Origin: Aplectana chamaeleonis
Lineage: Eukaryota; Nematoda; Chromadorea; Rhabditida; Cosmocercidae
DNA length: 64,000 nt
Assembly: GCA_029168955.1 (NCBI GenBank)
Contig: JAPDOI010000287.1
Coordinates: forward strand, 186,001-250,000
Reading direction: 5' to 3'
The notes under the pieces were generated by a model. That model saw nothing but the letters and a program-made list of their open reading frames with translations, was not told where the DNA came from and did not search any database. Every line of letters begins with the position of its first letter. The stretch's first letter is position 1. Both the position numbers and the translations under genes were made by a program. Shown piece by piece: positions 55,051-64,000 of this stretch.

Positions 55051-55554
55051 ACGGACAACTCAAGGGGAGCGACGGGCAACTTGAGGGGGGTGACAGACAA
55101 CTCTAGGGGAGCAGTCCCGCCTCTTTTCAGCGGTCGTGGGGAAGCACGCTGTGAGGTGATTGCTTGTCGACCACCCGTTGGACGCCACGCGTGTCTGAGT
55201 GCCTTACATGGACACCTTTCTGTAATGTTGGTTCAAACCTCTACATACCATAATTCAACAAGAAATGATTTCGGCAGCTAATTTTCAGGTATGATCACAA
55301 GCTTACCGGGCCTGTCATCGTACATATGAATAGAAGGGTCGCAATTTCTTTAAACCATTTCTTCTTAGCTACTGAATAGATAATACATAGTTAAACTGAA
55401 ACGATTTGGCTTTGATGTTTCTAAAACATAGAACTATACACCAAGAAATATTGCCTGACAGAGATTAACCAGTCGGATCGGACGGCTTCTCCCCGGACAC
55501 TTTCGAGGTCAGTATTATTGGGCCAGGTACGGGAAGGGCTAAGTCTGAATGGTA

Positions 55555-56807
55555 CCAGGCCGTCCAATAATTCCTGTCCGAAAATTTCCAAAATTCTATA
55601 ATGTTCCTTAGAAGCGTTATAATATCGGGCAAGTGTAAGAACCTTCTAGAAGGTTCTCCAAAGTTCTACGCTAGGGGTATATAAGGCGCAGCCGCCGCGT
55701 CTAGCTACCAGTACAAGCTAAAATGGACCAAGGTCGAATTCGTACGTTCGTGTACTACGAGTGGCTACTGGGCGACGACACGGGCACCGCGGTCGCCAAC
55801 ATCTGCAGAGCGTGCAAGGAGGATGCAGTGTCCCAACGCACTGTCAGCCGCTGGTTCAATCGTTTCGAGAGCGGCGACACGAGCCTCGAAGACAGGGAGC
55901 ACAGCGGGAGGCCTTCTACGGTGGATGATGACGAAGTCCGTCGCTGTATCAAGGAGAAGCCGGAGGCCACCACCCGTGAACTGGCGACGGCGTTCGGCTG
56001 CAGCAAGTCCACCATTCACAATCGACTCAACTTACTCGGCTACCACAAAGTTCTGGCCCGTTGGATCCCCCACCGTCTGACGGACGCCAACAAGCAGAGC
56101 CGCGTGGCCGTCTGCCAGTCCCTCCTCCTTCGTCCGCATCGCAAAGAGTTTCTCGAGGACCTGGTCACTGGGGATGAGAGCTGGGTCCTCTACGACAACG
56201 TCGCGCGCCGTGCCGTCTGGATCCCGCGCGGAGAAGAGCCGCCGACGACGCCGAAAGCCGACCTGCACACGCTGAAGATCTGGCTCTGCTGCTGGTGGGA
56301 CACCAAGGGCATGCTGTACTTCGAGCTGCTCCCGCAAAGCAGGACGGTCACCGCCTCCATCTACACCGATCAGCTCAAGAAACTAGTCGCCGCCATCCGA
56401 GAAAAGAGTCCGACGGGCCTCGGTCCACCTGCTGCACGACAACGCGCGCCCCCACGTGGCGAAGGAGACCCAGCAGAAGTTGGCGACGCTCGGCTGGGAG
56501 ACGGTTGTCCATCCGCCGTATTCCCCGGACCTCGCCCCCTACGACTACCACTTGTTCCGCCCGCTGAAGCACCATTTGACCGAAAGAAAATTCACCAACT
56601 ACGACAACCTCAAATCCGACATCGCGGACTTCTTCAAGTCGCAGCCCCCGGAGTTCTTTTCGAAGGGCATCGGCGACCTGCCCAATCGATGGGCCACTTT
56701 TGTGGATAACTGTGGTGATTATATTGTTGATTAGACTTGTTTTTCAATAAAGTTGAAAAAAATTAAAAATGGTGAAATTTTCGGACAAGAATTATTGGAC
56801 AACCTGG
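55555..56807 (+). mobile_element. Mariner transposon, GC-rich
   Basis: About 35-bp inverted repeats (CCAGGCCGTCCAATAATTCC at left; inverse ends CCTGG at 56807) are flanked by TA at 55553-55554 and 56808-56809. They bound 1253 bp. The coding part is much richer in GC than its surroundings. A related, isolated end-like stretch (TATTATTGGGCCAGGTA) lies just upstream at 55513-55529. Confidence 0.92.
55723..56734 (+). pseudogene. Mariner transposase with one frameshift
   Basis: The first frame (55723 on) has the HTH region (TVSRWFNRFESGDTSLED, SGRPSTVDDDEV), the linker WIPHRLTDANKQSR and the first catalytic aspartate in VTGDESW. After about 56415 the reading moves to the frame that gives LLHDNARPHVAKETQQKL, PPYSPDLAPYDYHLF and the C-terminus ending at TAG 56732-56734. 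All three aspartates of D,D34D are present, so a single-base indel is the only obvious lesion. Layout and motifs resemble the cecropia-like group that includes Hsmar1 and the hookworm element bandit; that placement is inference. Confidence 0.93.
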
Positions 56808-56944
56808 TACATTTCAAGAGAACCCGATTACCGACGGAGCCGGCACTGTATGAACAGTTCAATACGGTTCCGAGGTCGGGATAGGCCGTGTTCGCCATGA
56901 CAGTGATGGATCACTCCATACTCCTCGTGCTCTAGCTCTGTACA

Positions 56945-57085
56945 GTCGCCATGAATCATAATGATACTTTTCGTTCCCTATTAAAGGTTGGTGTAAACTA
57001 GGTGCCATATGCTATAACATAGGTGCACCGAGTTTGCGCCAACCTCCAATAAGGAACGCAAAGTATCACTGGGATCCATGTCGAC
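56945..57085. mobile_element. Hairpin MITE, copy 1
   Basis: GATACTTTTCGTTCCCTATT and its inverse (AATAAGGAACGCAAAGTATC) enclose a centre with GCTATAACATAG. Copies: 59885-60030 and 61945-62095. Confidence 0.7.
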
Positions 57086-58110
57086 TGTATAGCCTAACCT
57101 CCTCATTTTCAGCCGCTCGAAGTAAGGCTTATCGGGCTTATCATGTCAAAATCTCCTTATCGCTGCTATATTTTGCCACGAACGACAGCTCTGCTGCTTG
57201 CTCCACCCGGGCTCATCCAAGCTAGCTAGGGATTACTTGCTCTTGTCGGACTGTGCCCATTGATGTCTAGTTACTCATGTGTATATGGCCCGCCAAGGAA
57301 GTGTGGAGAAAGACCTGGAACAATCACAGGTTTCGAAACAGTTTAAAGAAAAGGTACCTCCGTTTTTAGTTGTGCAGTATCAAATATTTTGATTGCCATA
57401 AAGGCATTTTTCTGCAAAGGCATGCAAAAAAGGGACGGTGGACTGCACATTATACAAGTTATCCGAAAATTTCCGATAAATACATTTCCTTATCAAGTTC
57501 AGCTTGAAGTTCAAAGTGAAGATGGTCAATCAAATTAACTCTATTGTAGCATTCATACGATGCTAACTTGCGACCAACTCAAGAGCCTTGGGTTCTCGAA
57601 AATCGAAGTTTTTGCAAATTGATTCGGATTTCTTCTTTTTCCCAGTATCACTCTACATATCACGATGTTGGAAATTTTTTTTGAAGTGATCGCTAGTTGC
57701 CAAACCAACTAAAATATAATACCAATTGCATGGCGTAGGTTGCTACACATCTTGTGAAACCCAACCTTATTTCTCGGTGGTCTGGGAAGAGCAGAACCTG
57801 CTAAATATCATTTCTGGTTTTAAAGATATTGCTGTTCTCTTCCTTCTTTCTGTTTCATTCTTTCCCTGTTGTTCGCCGTTCAAGTGCGAAAGGCACTGCA
57901 CTATTTCTTTATTATTGTTGACGGCGCAGCATCAGTGCAAAGTAAATATATAATTTGGAATTTCTCGTAAGGCAAACTGTTACCCACATGGAAATTTGCA
58001 CTCGCATGCCATCTAAATCAAGTTTTACCTGAAACTTACTTGATATATGCTACCCAGTTCCGAGGAAAGCAGAAAAATGCCATTTTGAGATTATCCGCAT
58101 AACAACTATA
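57086..58110. other. No gene recognised
   Basis: AT-rich sequence with short frames only (57726-57953 plus unrecognised). Confidence 0.4.
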
Positions 58111-58114
58111 TCGT

Positions 58115-58615
58115 ACATTACCGAACAAATTTTTTTGCAAAAAAAAAGCGTTTTGCGGCGCTTTTTGCGCTCACAAAGCGCCGCATCGCCATAACTCCCT
58201 TCAAAATTGACGAAATGAGTTTTTCAGGAACTTTTCGTGCTCTTCTCAGTGAGGCGAACGTAATTGTATATGTAGAAAGCCCTTTTACTCCGTGTTGTTG
58301 AAAAATGTGCATTTCCTTTTAAAACTCACATAGACCACAGGTCAAAACATGACAGATTTCTGCTATCATGACCGTCTCGTTCAGTTCATTGTGAGGGGTT
58401 GAGAGGTGTAGATATGCAATTTTCGGTAAGCTTCTGCAGTTGAATCTACGATATTGTAAGACTATCGTATAGGACTAAATGAAACCCATCCAGAAATGAC
58501 TTCAAAATGGAAATTGGACCACTTTGAAGCGTTATGGCGTTTCGGCGCTTTGTGAGCGCGAAAAACGCCGCAAAACGCTTTCTTTGCAAAAAATTTGCTC
58601 GGTACTGTACATGCA
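58115..58615. repeat. Foldback element of about 500 bp
   Basis: AACAAATTTTTTTGCAAA, AAGCGTTTTGCGGCG and CTCACAAAGCGCCG at 58121-58185 recur in inverse at 58540-58605. The spacer of about 300 bp is non-coding. Confidence 0.7.
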
Positions 58616-59340
58616 AATGCCTCCATTCGTTTCTGAATGCGTGCTGCACCATCAAATTATAAAGTTGTTTTCTATCTTGTTGAATTGCATGAATGCTCAC
58701 TCTTTGCCAATTATTTATTCTTCATAAATATTCATTATGAACCGTATAGATCAACACAAAATGTGCTATAAATTCGATGTGGTTTGGGGACACTATTCTA
58801 ACTACATGACCTCTTTGCTGACCCTATCGTTTTGGAGGAATAATATGTGGCTTTAGTCACAAATATAAGGAGTAGTGGTTCATGTGACACGGTATATCAA
58901 GAGAACCAACCTCTGCAGGACGAGTAAATGGGTGGCAAACAAAACGAGCATTGATAAACGGGCAGAATATAGTTCATTGAGATGACAAAGTAGTAGCCGG
59001 CTGATGTCGAGGTGCTGAGCAACACTGACCAGACACCGCCCAACAGGGAAGGAGATCAACGCCAAAACAATCTTCATTGGAGAAGATCAATGTTGTCACT
59101 TTAAGCTCCTCCCCCATCCCAGTGCTGCCCAATATTGCCCCGCCCTCAAGCAAATAACGTCTACTATCTGAATGGGTCAGTCCTCCAGCACGAATAATAT
59201 CACGTTAAAGGGACTAGAGGCCTTCAATAATGTTTACAACCTCTTAAGGATATTCAAAGTAACACTCGCTTCTGTTACATGAATTGCATGCAAATATTTT
59301 GGAAGAATTACACGAAATACACGAAAAAACACGGCATTGC
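58616..59340. other. 3' flank of mop-25; no other gene recognised
   Basis: Contains only short frames. Presumably includes the 3' untranslated region of mop-25 next to 59350; no clear AATAAA on the minus strand was identified. Confidence 0.4.
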
Positions 59341-59349
59341 TTGACATTT

Positions 59350-62300
59350 TCAAGCTTTCATTTCCTGGATTTGCTTGATCAAGTACGCTTTCTCATCGTT
59401 GAATTGCTCGTCGTCCGTACGCTCCGTATGGAACTGTGCGAGAAAGTCGACCTAGAGTTTAAAAACAATGTTATATGACATGATTATGGCTGTAATTCTG
59501 AACAATGGACACGGTTTGTGCTTCAGCACTGAACGACTCCACACTTACCAGTTTTTCCCGATTCCTCAACAAAATGTCGGCGATCGGCCGAGGCTTGTTG
59601 GGATTCGCAACAAAAACCTGCAATGGCATTGTGGTGACTTTTGAGAACAACAAAAATTGCATGCACATAAAATGAAAATACCTTGAAGACATGGAATGCC
59701 TCAAACTGGATACTGCGACTTTTCTCTCGTAGCAACTCCATCATGAGTTTGAGGTTCTCCGGGTTCGAGATGTACCTGGTCATCACATTGAAATTATGCC
59801 GATCCAACAAGAGTTCGCCAAGCAACTGCAAAACTTCGACTGTCGGGAGAATGACATTATTCCCTACATTCGGCACTGAAACTTTCGGTACGCTCTTGCC
59901 GGCGTAGTTTGCGTTGGTGCAGCAAACTCGGTGCACACATGCTATAACATTAAGCTCCGAGTTTGAAGCTACGAACTATGCCAACAGAGGGAACAAAAAG
60001 TGCCACTGCGATCCGTGTCGACTGTGCCTAATGCTACGTATAGTTAGGTCCGTGGCTTGTTTCCTCAAGATAAAAACATCTAAATCTAAACCGCGGCTGG
60101 CGCGGGCAATCCAAATTCTTTCAGTATTTTTAAAAGGCAGGGTGACCGGTATTTGCAACAGGAACCGTTTATTGGCTCTAGTAGGGCCTAGTTTTCTTTT
60201 TGTTTGCTGTTGGTTATGTTTTAATGTTTTCCATTCGCTTTTTTTGTTTTGTTATTCACATGTGCTGACGCGCATGTAATAAATGTTAAATGTTAAATCT
60301 CACCAGCAGCTGGCTGGTAATTACCTCACCATAGTTTATTTTATCTAGCCAGACGCTGGCAGTTATTTTCAAGATGAGACTATTACCACTCCAGCTTATC
60401 CCTCAGCACCCAAAGAATAGTTGGGTTCAACGTCGCCGAGTCGCACAAGACTTCGCTAGCGCGACTTGAGAGTGTCAATGTGATCGGATCGCCGACGAAT
60501 CAATGTGGGAGAACATCAAGGGTATCGAAAGTACTATATTGTAATTTTTCCAGAGCTCCAACAAGTTATACATTGGCGCCATAGAGCGGTAGTTAACTGG
60601 AGCAAACTTTCATATTGTGGACACAGTAAAAGGAAACGAAGTAGGAGCGGTTCTACTGTTGAGGACAGAGAATATCGGACTCTTCGGGGACAACGATGCA
60701 GCGAGTTCTAAATGCTGCCCTTCGAAACGCCACTGGTTGGGCTAAAAGTACCCCAGTGAAACATCCTAATGCTGAAGCCCGCATCCTGCCAGTTACGGAA
60801 CACTGCCAACTCCAAGCGCAGCAACTGGTTATTAACATTGTCAAGCAGCCTGATTACCCATCAATAAGAATTATCAATCCATTGAAAGAGAGAGAAGTAT
60901 CAACAGGCCTTTTGCGGACGCTCCCGAGAATATCAATACACAAAGATGGACTGACTCCCGATTGGACCGTCTTCGTCTTTCATGTGCGGAGCACACCCAA
61001 TTCGTTAGAGATCACTTGAGTAAGGAGACCGCCAACCCGATATTGGGGATCGCACTACTTGAAGTCAGCAACACTGAGATGGAACTCGGTAGGCAGGCTA
61101 GAAGTTTCCTTACCTCGTTATGCTGGTGGCAGTACCCTATGCTGATGCCATACTTGCATAAGGTTGATAGCAAGAAGCCTGACGAGTGTCCGGATTGTGG
61201 GAGCCCTGCCCACACTACAGCACACCTATTCAACTGCCCGATAGGCCTACAACTCAGACTACAACGGATTTGCGGACGAATTCTACTTTGGTAGCCCGGT
61301 TTCTAAACCTATAACAAAAACCTCTTCGCGGCAGCAAGACGAAGAAGAAGACGAAGAAGACGAAGAAGAAGACGAAGAAGACGAAGAAGAAGACGAAGAA
61401 GAAGACGAAAGAAGAAGAAGAAGAAGAAGACGACGACGAAGACGACGAAGAAGAAGACGAAGAAAGAAGACGAAGAAGAAGAAGAAGAAGACGAAGACGA
61501 AGAAGATGAAGAAGAAGAAGAAGACGAAGAAAAAGAAGAAGAAGACGACGAAGAAGAAGAAGAAGAAGAAGACGAAGACGAAGAAGAAGACGAAGACGAA
61601 GACGAAGAAGAAGAAGAAGAAGAAGACGACGACGAAAAAGAAGAAGAAGACGACGAAGAAGAAGACGAAGAAGAAGACGAAGAAGAAGAAGACGAAGACG
61701 AAGACGAAGACGAAGACGAAGACGAAGACGAAGACGAAGAAGAAGAAGAAGAAGAAGAAGAAGTGGAAGAAGAAGAAGAAGAAGAAGAAGAAGAAAAAGA
61801 AAAAGATACACAGCTTAAGGCAGATGTGGGAAAACAATAAAACTCAGGATTTACTATTATTTTGTTCGTTTTACACGCCCACAAGGCTTCATTAGAGCTT
61901 GAGGTTTGTTAGATTACGATGAGAAAACAAAATCATCTTTTTTGAACGCGACTGCACAGACCGCACTGATACTTTGCGTTTCTTATTGTGCAATGGCGCA
62001 AGCTCGGTGCTCGTATGTTATAACATATGCTCATCGAGTTCGCGTCAACGCACAAAAAGGAACGCAAAGTATCGGTGCGACCCGCACCGACTGTATATAG
62101 CATAACGGGGCATGCTTTTGTTGACTAAAGGCCAACAGCAAGACATCATACTCTACAAAATAGTAACGAACAAATATTAAAAAATGCTTGAACCGTACCT
62201 TAAGTGATTGTCGTCTGGTGACATAATTGTCAGAATTGAGCAGTTTCTGGTATTCAGTAAAAAAGCGATCGTAGTTGGCGTCTAAGAATTCAGCACACAA

Positions 62301-63926
62301 CGTCTTGTGTCGCGTTATTAAATCCTGAAAATACCCGATGTAATCTTTGCCAATTAGCGTACCTCAGCTTCCGATACGCGCTTAATTTGCCAATGAGAAT
62401 TAGCGCTTGCATCACTTTTTTCTACAAGGCCGCTGGGAGCGATACTCTGGGAGATTTCGCCGCGACTTCTCAGCCCCACACCGAGAAGCGCTAAGCCGGA
62501 GAGGTTGCAGGACAGTCTAGAACCGCGGTGGAGTCGCGGGATAATTGCGGATAAGTTGCAGCAAAATTTTCCAGAGCGCGCTCTAGTCAACGGGGTAACG
62601 CACACTGACTCCGCAGCGGCAAACTGGACGCGCTTGTAGCTTGGCTCTACGCGATGTTTAAAATGCTTGGCGGAACCAGCTCCGCCCATAAAACGAAGAA
62701 AGAAACCACGTCAGAATCCGAAAACTTGTCTCGAACTCTTAACAAGTAAACTACTATTAACCAAACTGGCCATTTCGAATGAAATGTACTTGTCAAGAAT
62801 CAGTTTTTGACGTATAGTCCGAATATGCTCTTCGCAGCTGCCTAGAATCACTCTGAAAAAAGTTATAGGCATTTTTTATCCCGTTTTCGTACCTATTGTA
62901 CCCTTCAAAAAGCGCAGTAATCTCTCGAAAATCTGGAAACCGACCTCATTATCGTGTTCAGCGCCCAAAACAGCCCCCTAGGCAAAGTTTGGGTAAAAGC
63001 ACATTTTCCGAACTTTGTACACACTGATAGGGTTTTAGACTTGTATGGATTTTCGGTTGTGCGCTTACTTATATCAATTACGGGGTTCAGACAGCGTTAA
63101 AGAAGAATATTCTAGTTCTGACTTAAAATTCTCCCAGGAGGGTTATTTGTGGCGCTGATCACGAACCTGAGGATTATGTATCGTTTTTCCAGAGTTTTCG
63201 ACTAGCTTCGTTCAAAGCTTCCCACCCGTAAAAAAATCTGAAGGCAAAATCAACTTTTGATGATTTATGTGTTACGACAGATGTGGCTCAAATCGTTTCC
63301 CTGGGGATTATTTGGAGTGCTCGACACGAATCTGATATGAATATCGATTTTTTTGATAGCTTACTGTAGATTGCGGTGGGTATACGGTAATTTGGTCAAA
63401 ATCTCAGAGTTGACTCAAAATTTCCTTGTGGAAGTTATTTGGGGTTCTGAATACGAATTCGATGTCCATTTGTCGATTTTCGAATTATTAAGGTAGAACT
63501 CGCCTCGTTAGTGGCATGTTACCTACCGTAGCCCACAGTAAACCTCCGAATTTCGACAAGCAAACCTCACATTCGTGTTCAGCACCCCCCCAGATTACCC
63601 CTAAATACATGTTTTTAGCAAAATCCGCAAAAATAAAACCTAAAAGTTGCCTGATGGGTAACCCATACCTTTTCGCGGAGCGTTGAAAGCGCACATAACC
63701 TCTTTTAGAGTTAGTCTAGGCAGCTGCCATGGGCACATTCGGACTTTCCGTCCAAAAATCATTCTACAAAAGTACACATCATTTGGAATAACCAGTTTGA
63801 CCAAAATGAGTTCCCTTGTAAGCAATGCAATACCTTGAACGTCGCAAAGGCATCAGAAGCTATGTCGAATGCAGACAATTCGACATACGTGAAGAATTTG
63901 TAAAATGACTCATGCTGGAGCAAGAT
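59350..63926 (-). CDS. mop-25: Mo25/CAB39 orthologue, C-terminal five exons (partial; 5' end beyond window)
   Basis: Mo25 is the armadillo-like scaffold that, with STRAD, activates LKB1 (PAR-4) and also GCK-type kinases. Exons on the minus strand are 63926-63834, 62324-62199, 59825-59682, 59617-59549 and 59451-59350. All join in phase 0 and have AG acceptors and GT donors (GTATTG, GTACGG, GTATTT, GTAAGT). The 177 residues include [99 protein letters not shown] and [20 protein letters not shown], closing with a TGA at 59350-59352. Family proteins have about 340 residues, so the N-terminal half lies past 64000. No stop or frameshift was seen. The 2.4-kb third intron here holds a retrotransposon fragment and a microsatellite. 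C. elegans has several mop-25 paralogues; which one this is cannot be told. Confidence 0.95.
59885..60030. mobile_element. Hairpin MITE, copy 2 (in mop-25 intron)
   Basis: Related to 56945-57085 (ATGCTATAACATTAAGCTCC centre, GGAACAAAAAGTGCCACTGC arm); more degraded. Starts about 60 bp upstream of an exon acceptor. Confidence 0.55.
60690..61320 (+). pseudogene. Jockey-type non-LTR retrotransposon, C-terminal fragment
   Basis: [40 protein letters not shown], then after a frameshift near 60965 [17 protein letters not shown], and the zinc-binding [18 protein letters not shown]. These are the landmarks of the region after the RT domain in Jockey-type elements. The RT itself is absent. A GAC/GAA microsatellite begins within 20 bases of the frame's end. 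Located in a mop-25 intron, antisense to the gene. Confidence 0.8.
61334..61806 (+). repeat. (GAC/GAA)n microsatellite
   Basis: About 470 bp of GAAGAC and GAAGAA triplets, pure apart from a few AAA and TGA variants. It sits in a mop-25 intron directly 3' of a non-LTR fragment. All long frames across it are artefacts. Confidence 0.96.
61945..62095. mobile_element. Hairpin MITE, copy 3 (in mop-25 intron)
   Basis: GATACTTTGCGTTTCTTATT and the inverse AAAAGGAACGCAAAGTATC around an ATGTTATAACAT centre. About 100 bp downstream (in gene sense) of the exon ending at 62199. Confidence 0.75.
62330..62880. other. mop-25 intron sequence, no gene
   Basis: A 111-codon minus frame (62689-62354) is unrecognised and lies wholly in the intron. 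62760-62880 matches part of the foldback arm at 32920-33060. Confidence 0.5.
62880..63720. repeat. AT-rich dispersed repeat copy in mop-25 intron
   Basis: Same family as 6360-7020, with matching phrases (AAATCTGGAAACCGACCTCA, GTAGATTGCGGTGGGTATAC, CTACCGTAGCCCACAGTAAA). It ends near TTTTCGCGGAGCGTTGAAAG, where other copies have TTTTCGCGAAGCTTGAA. Confidence 0.65.
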
Positions 63927-64000
63927 CTGCAATGAAAACTTGCTGAATTTAATTTTTGACATTTCACCCACAAAAAAATAACCTTCGCTAACTGATCGTG

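Larger units (their letters stand above)
51650..55199. mobile_element. 3.55-kb TIR element carrying satellite DNA
   Basis: Inverted ends of about 30 bp (CTCAGACACTCGTGGCGTCC and inverse at 55180-55199) are flanked by TG on both sides. Removing the element restores a continuous copy of the tRNA-like repeat seen at 24700-24935, which supports insertion as one unit. Inside, in order: GTCGAC-rich end, 150-bp satellite (51935-52980), non-coding sequence, an AT-rich dispersed repeat (53700-54060), the 12-bp array (54262-54366) and a 27-bp minisatellite (54793-55050). No transposase or other protein was found. Superfamily unknown. Confidence 0.68.

Noticed and set aside
61254..61895. Four 130-190 residue frames over the GAC/GAA tract
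   Set aside because: Same artefact, inside a mop-25 intron.

Overview
The window looks like nuclear DNA of a strongylid nematode, most likely a hookworm (Necator/Ancylostoma group). That is an inference from the families present: an RTE-type APE-RT element with the protein style typical of hookworm genomes, CR1/Jockey-type elements, Penelope-like elements (PLEs) with GIY-YIG domains, mariner elements, and nematode-style introns around a Mo25 gene. There is no bacterial operon, phage, CRISPR array, rRNA or convincing functional tRNA. Almost every long open frame is a transposable element or the shadow of a simple repeat.

Host genes: (1) a mop-25 (Mo25/CAB39) orthologue on the minus strand, with five C-terminal exons between 59350 and 63926 and the 5' half beyond the right edge; (2) an unrecognised minus-strand gene whose last four exons I infer at 45562-46188 from phase-matched splice sites. 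No other host gene was supportable.

Layout: 1-4.0 kb is the gag/protease start of a minus-strand BEL/Pao element split by a 2.0-kb hAT-type element with an 8-bp target duplication, which itself carries nested MITEs. 4.2-6.1 kb is an RTE 3' end running straight into 1.3 kb of (GAA)n. 7.1-10.8 kb is a complex of large palindromes with tRNA-like segments. 11.6-14 kb is a minus-strand CR1-type relic split by a mariner. 15-21 kb is dispersed repeats and hairpin MITEs. 21.4-24.7 kb is a nearly complete RTE. 26.3-27.9 kb is a CR1-type relic. 28.4-32.3 kb is PLE-A. 32.7-34.1 kb is a foldback element. 34.3-36.0 kb is a CR1 3' end. 36.1-36.8 kb is an orphan ORF1. 39.1-40.8 kb is a TA-flanked element with minisatellite ends. 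40.9-44.6 kb is two head-to-head PLEs. 48.0-51.0 kb is the best preserved PLE. 51.65-55.2 kb is a TIR-bounded element holding a 150-bp satellite with three-monomer higher-order structure. 55.55-56.8 kb is a GC-rich mariner. 59-64 kb is mop-25 with repeat-filled introns.

The most interesting signals are the hammerhead-like RNA motif lying 3' of the endonuclease in three PLE copies, each followed by the start codon region of a further PLE copy; the 3.55-kb TIR element carrying a higher-order satellite; a 73-bp hairpin whose loop is an exact 25-bp piece of a nearby MITE; and the cryptic exon set at 45.6-46.2 kb. All reading was by eye without alignment software; boundaries of degenerate repeats are approximate.
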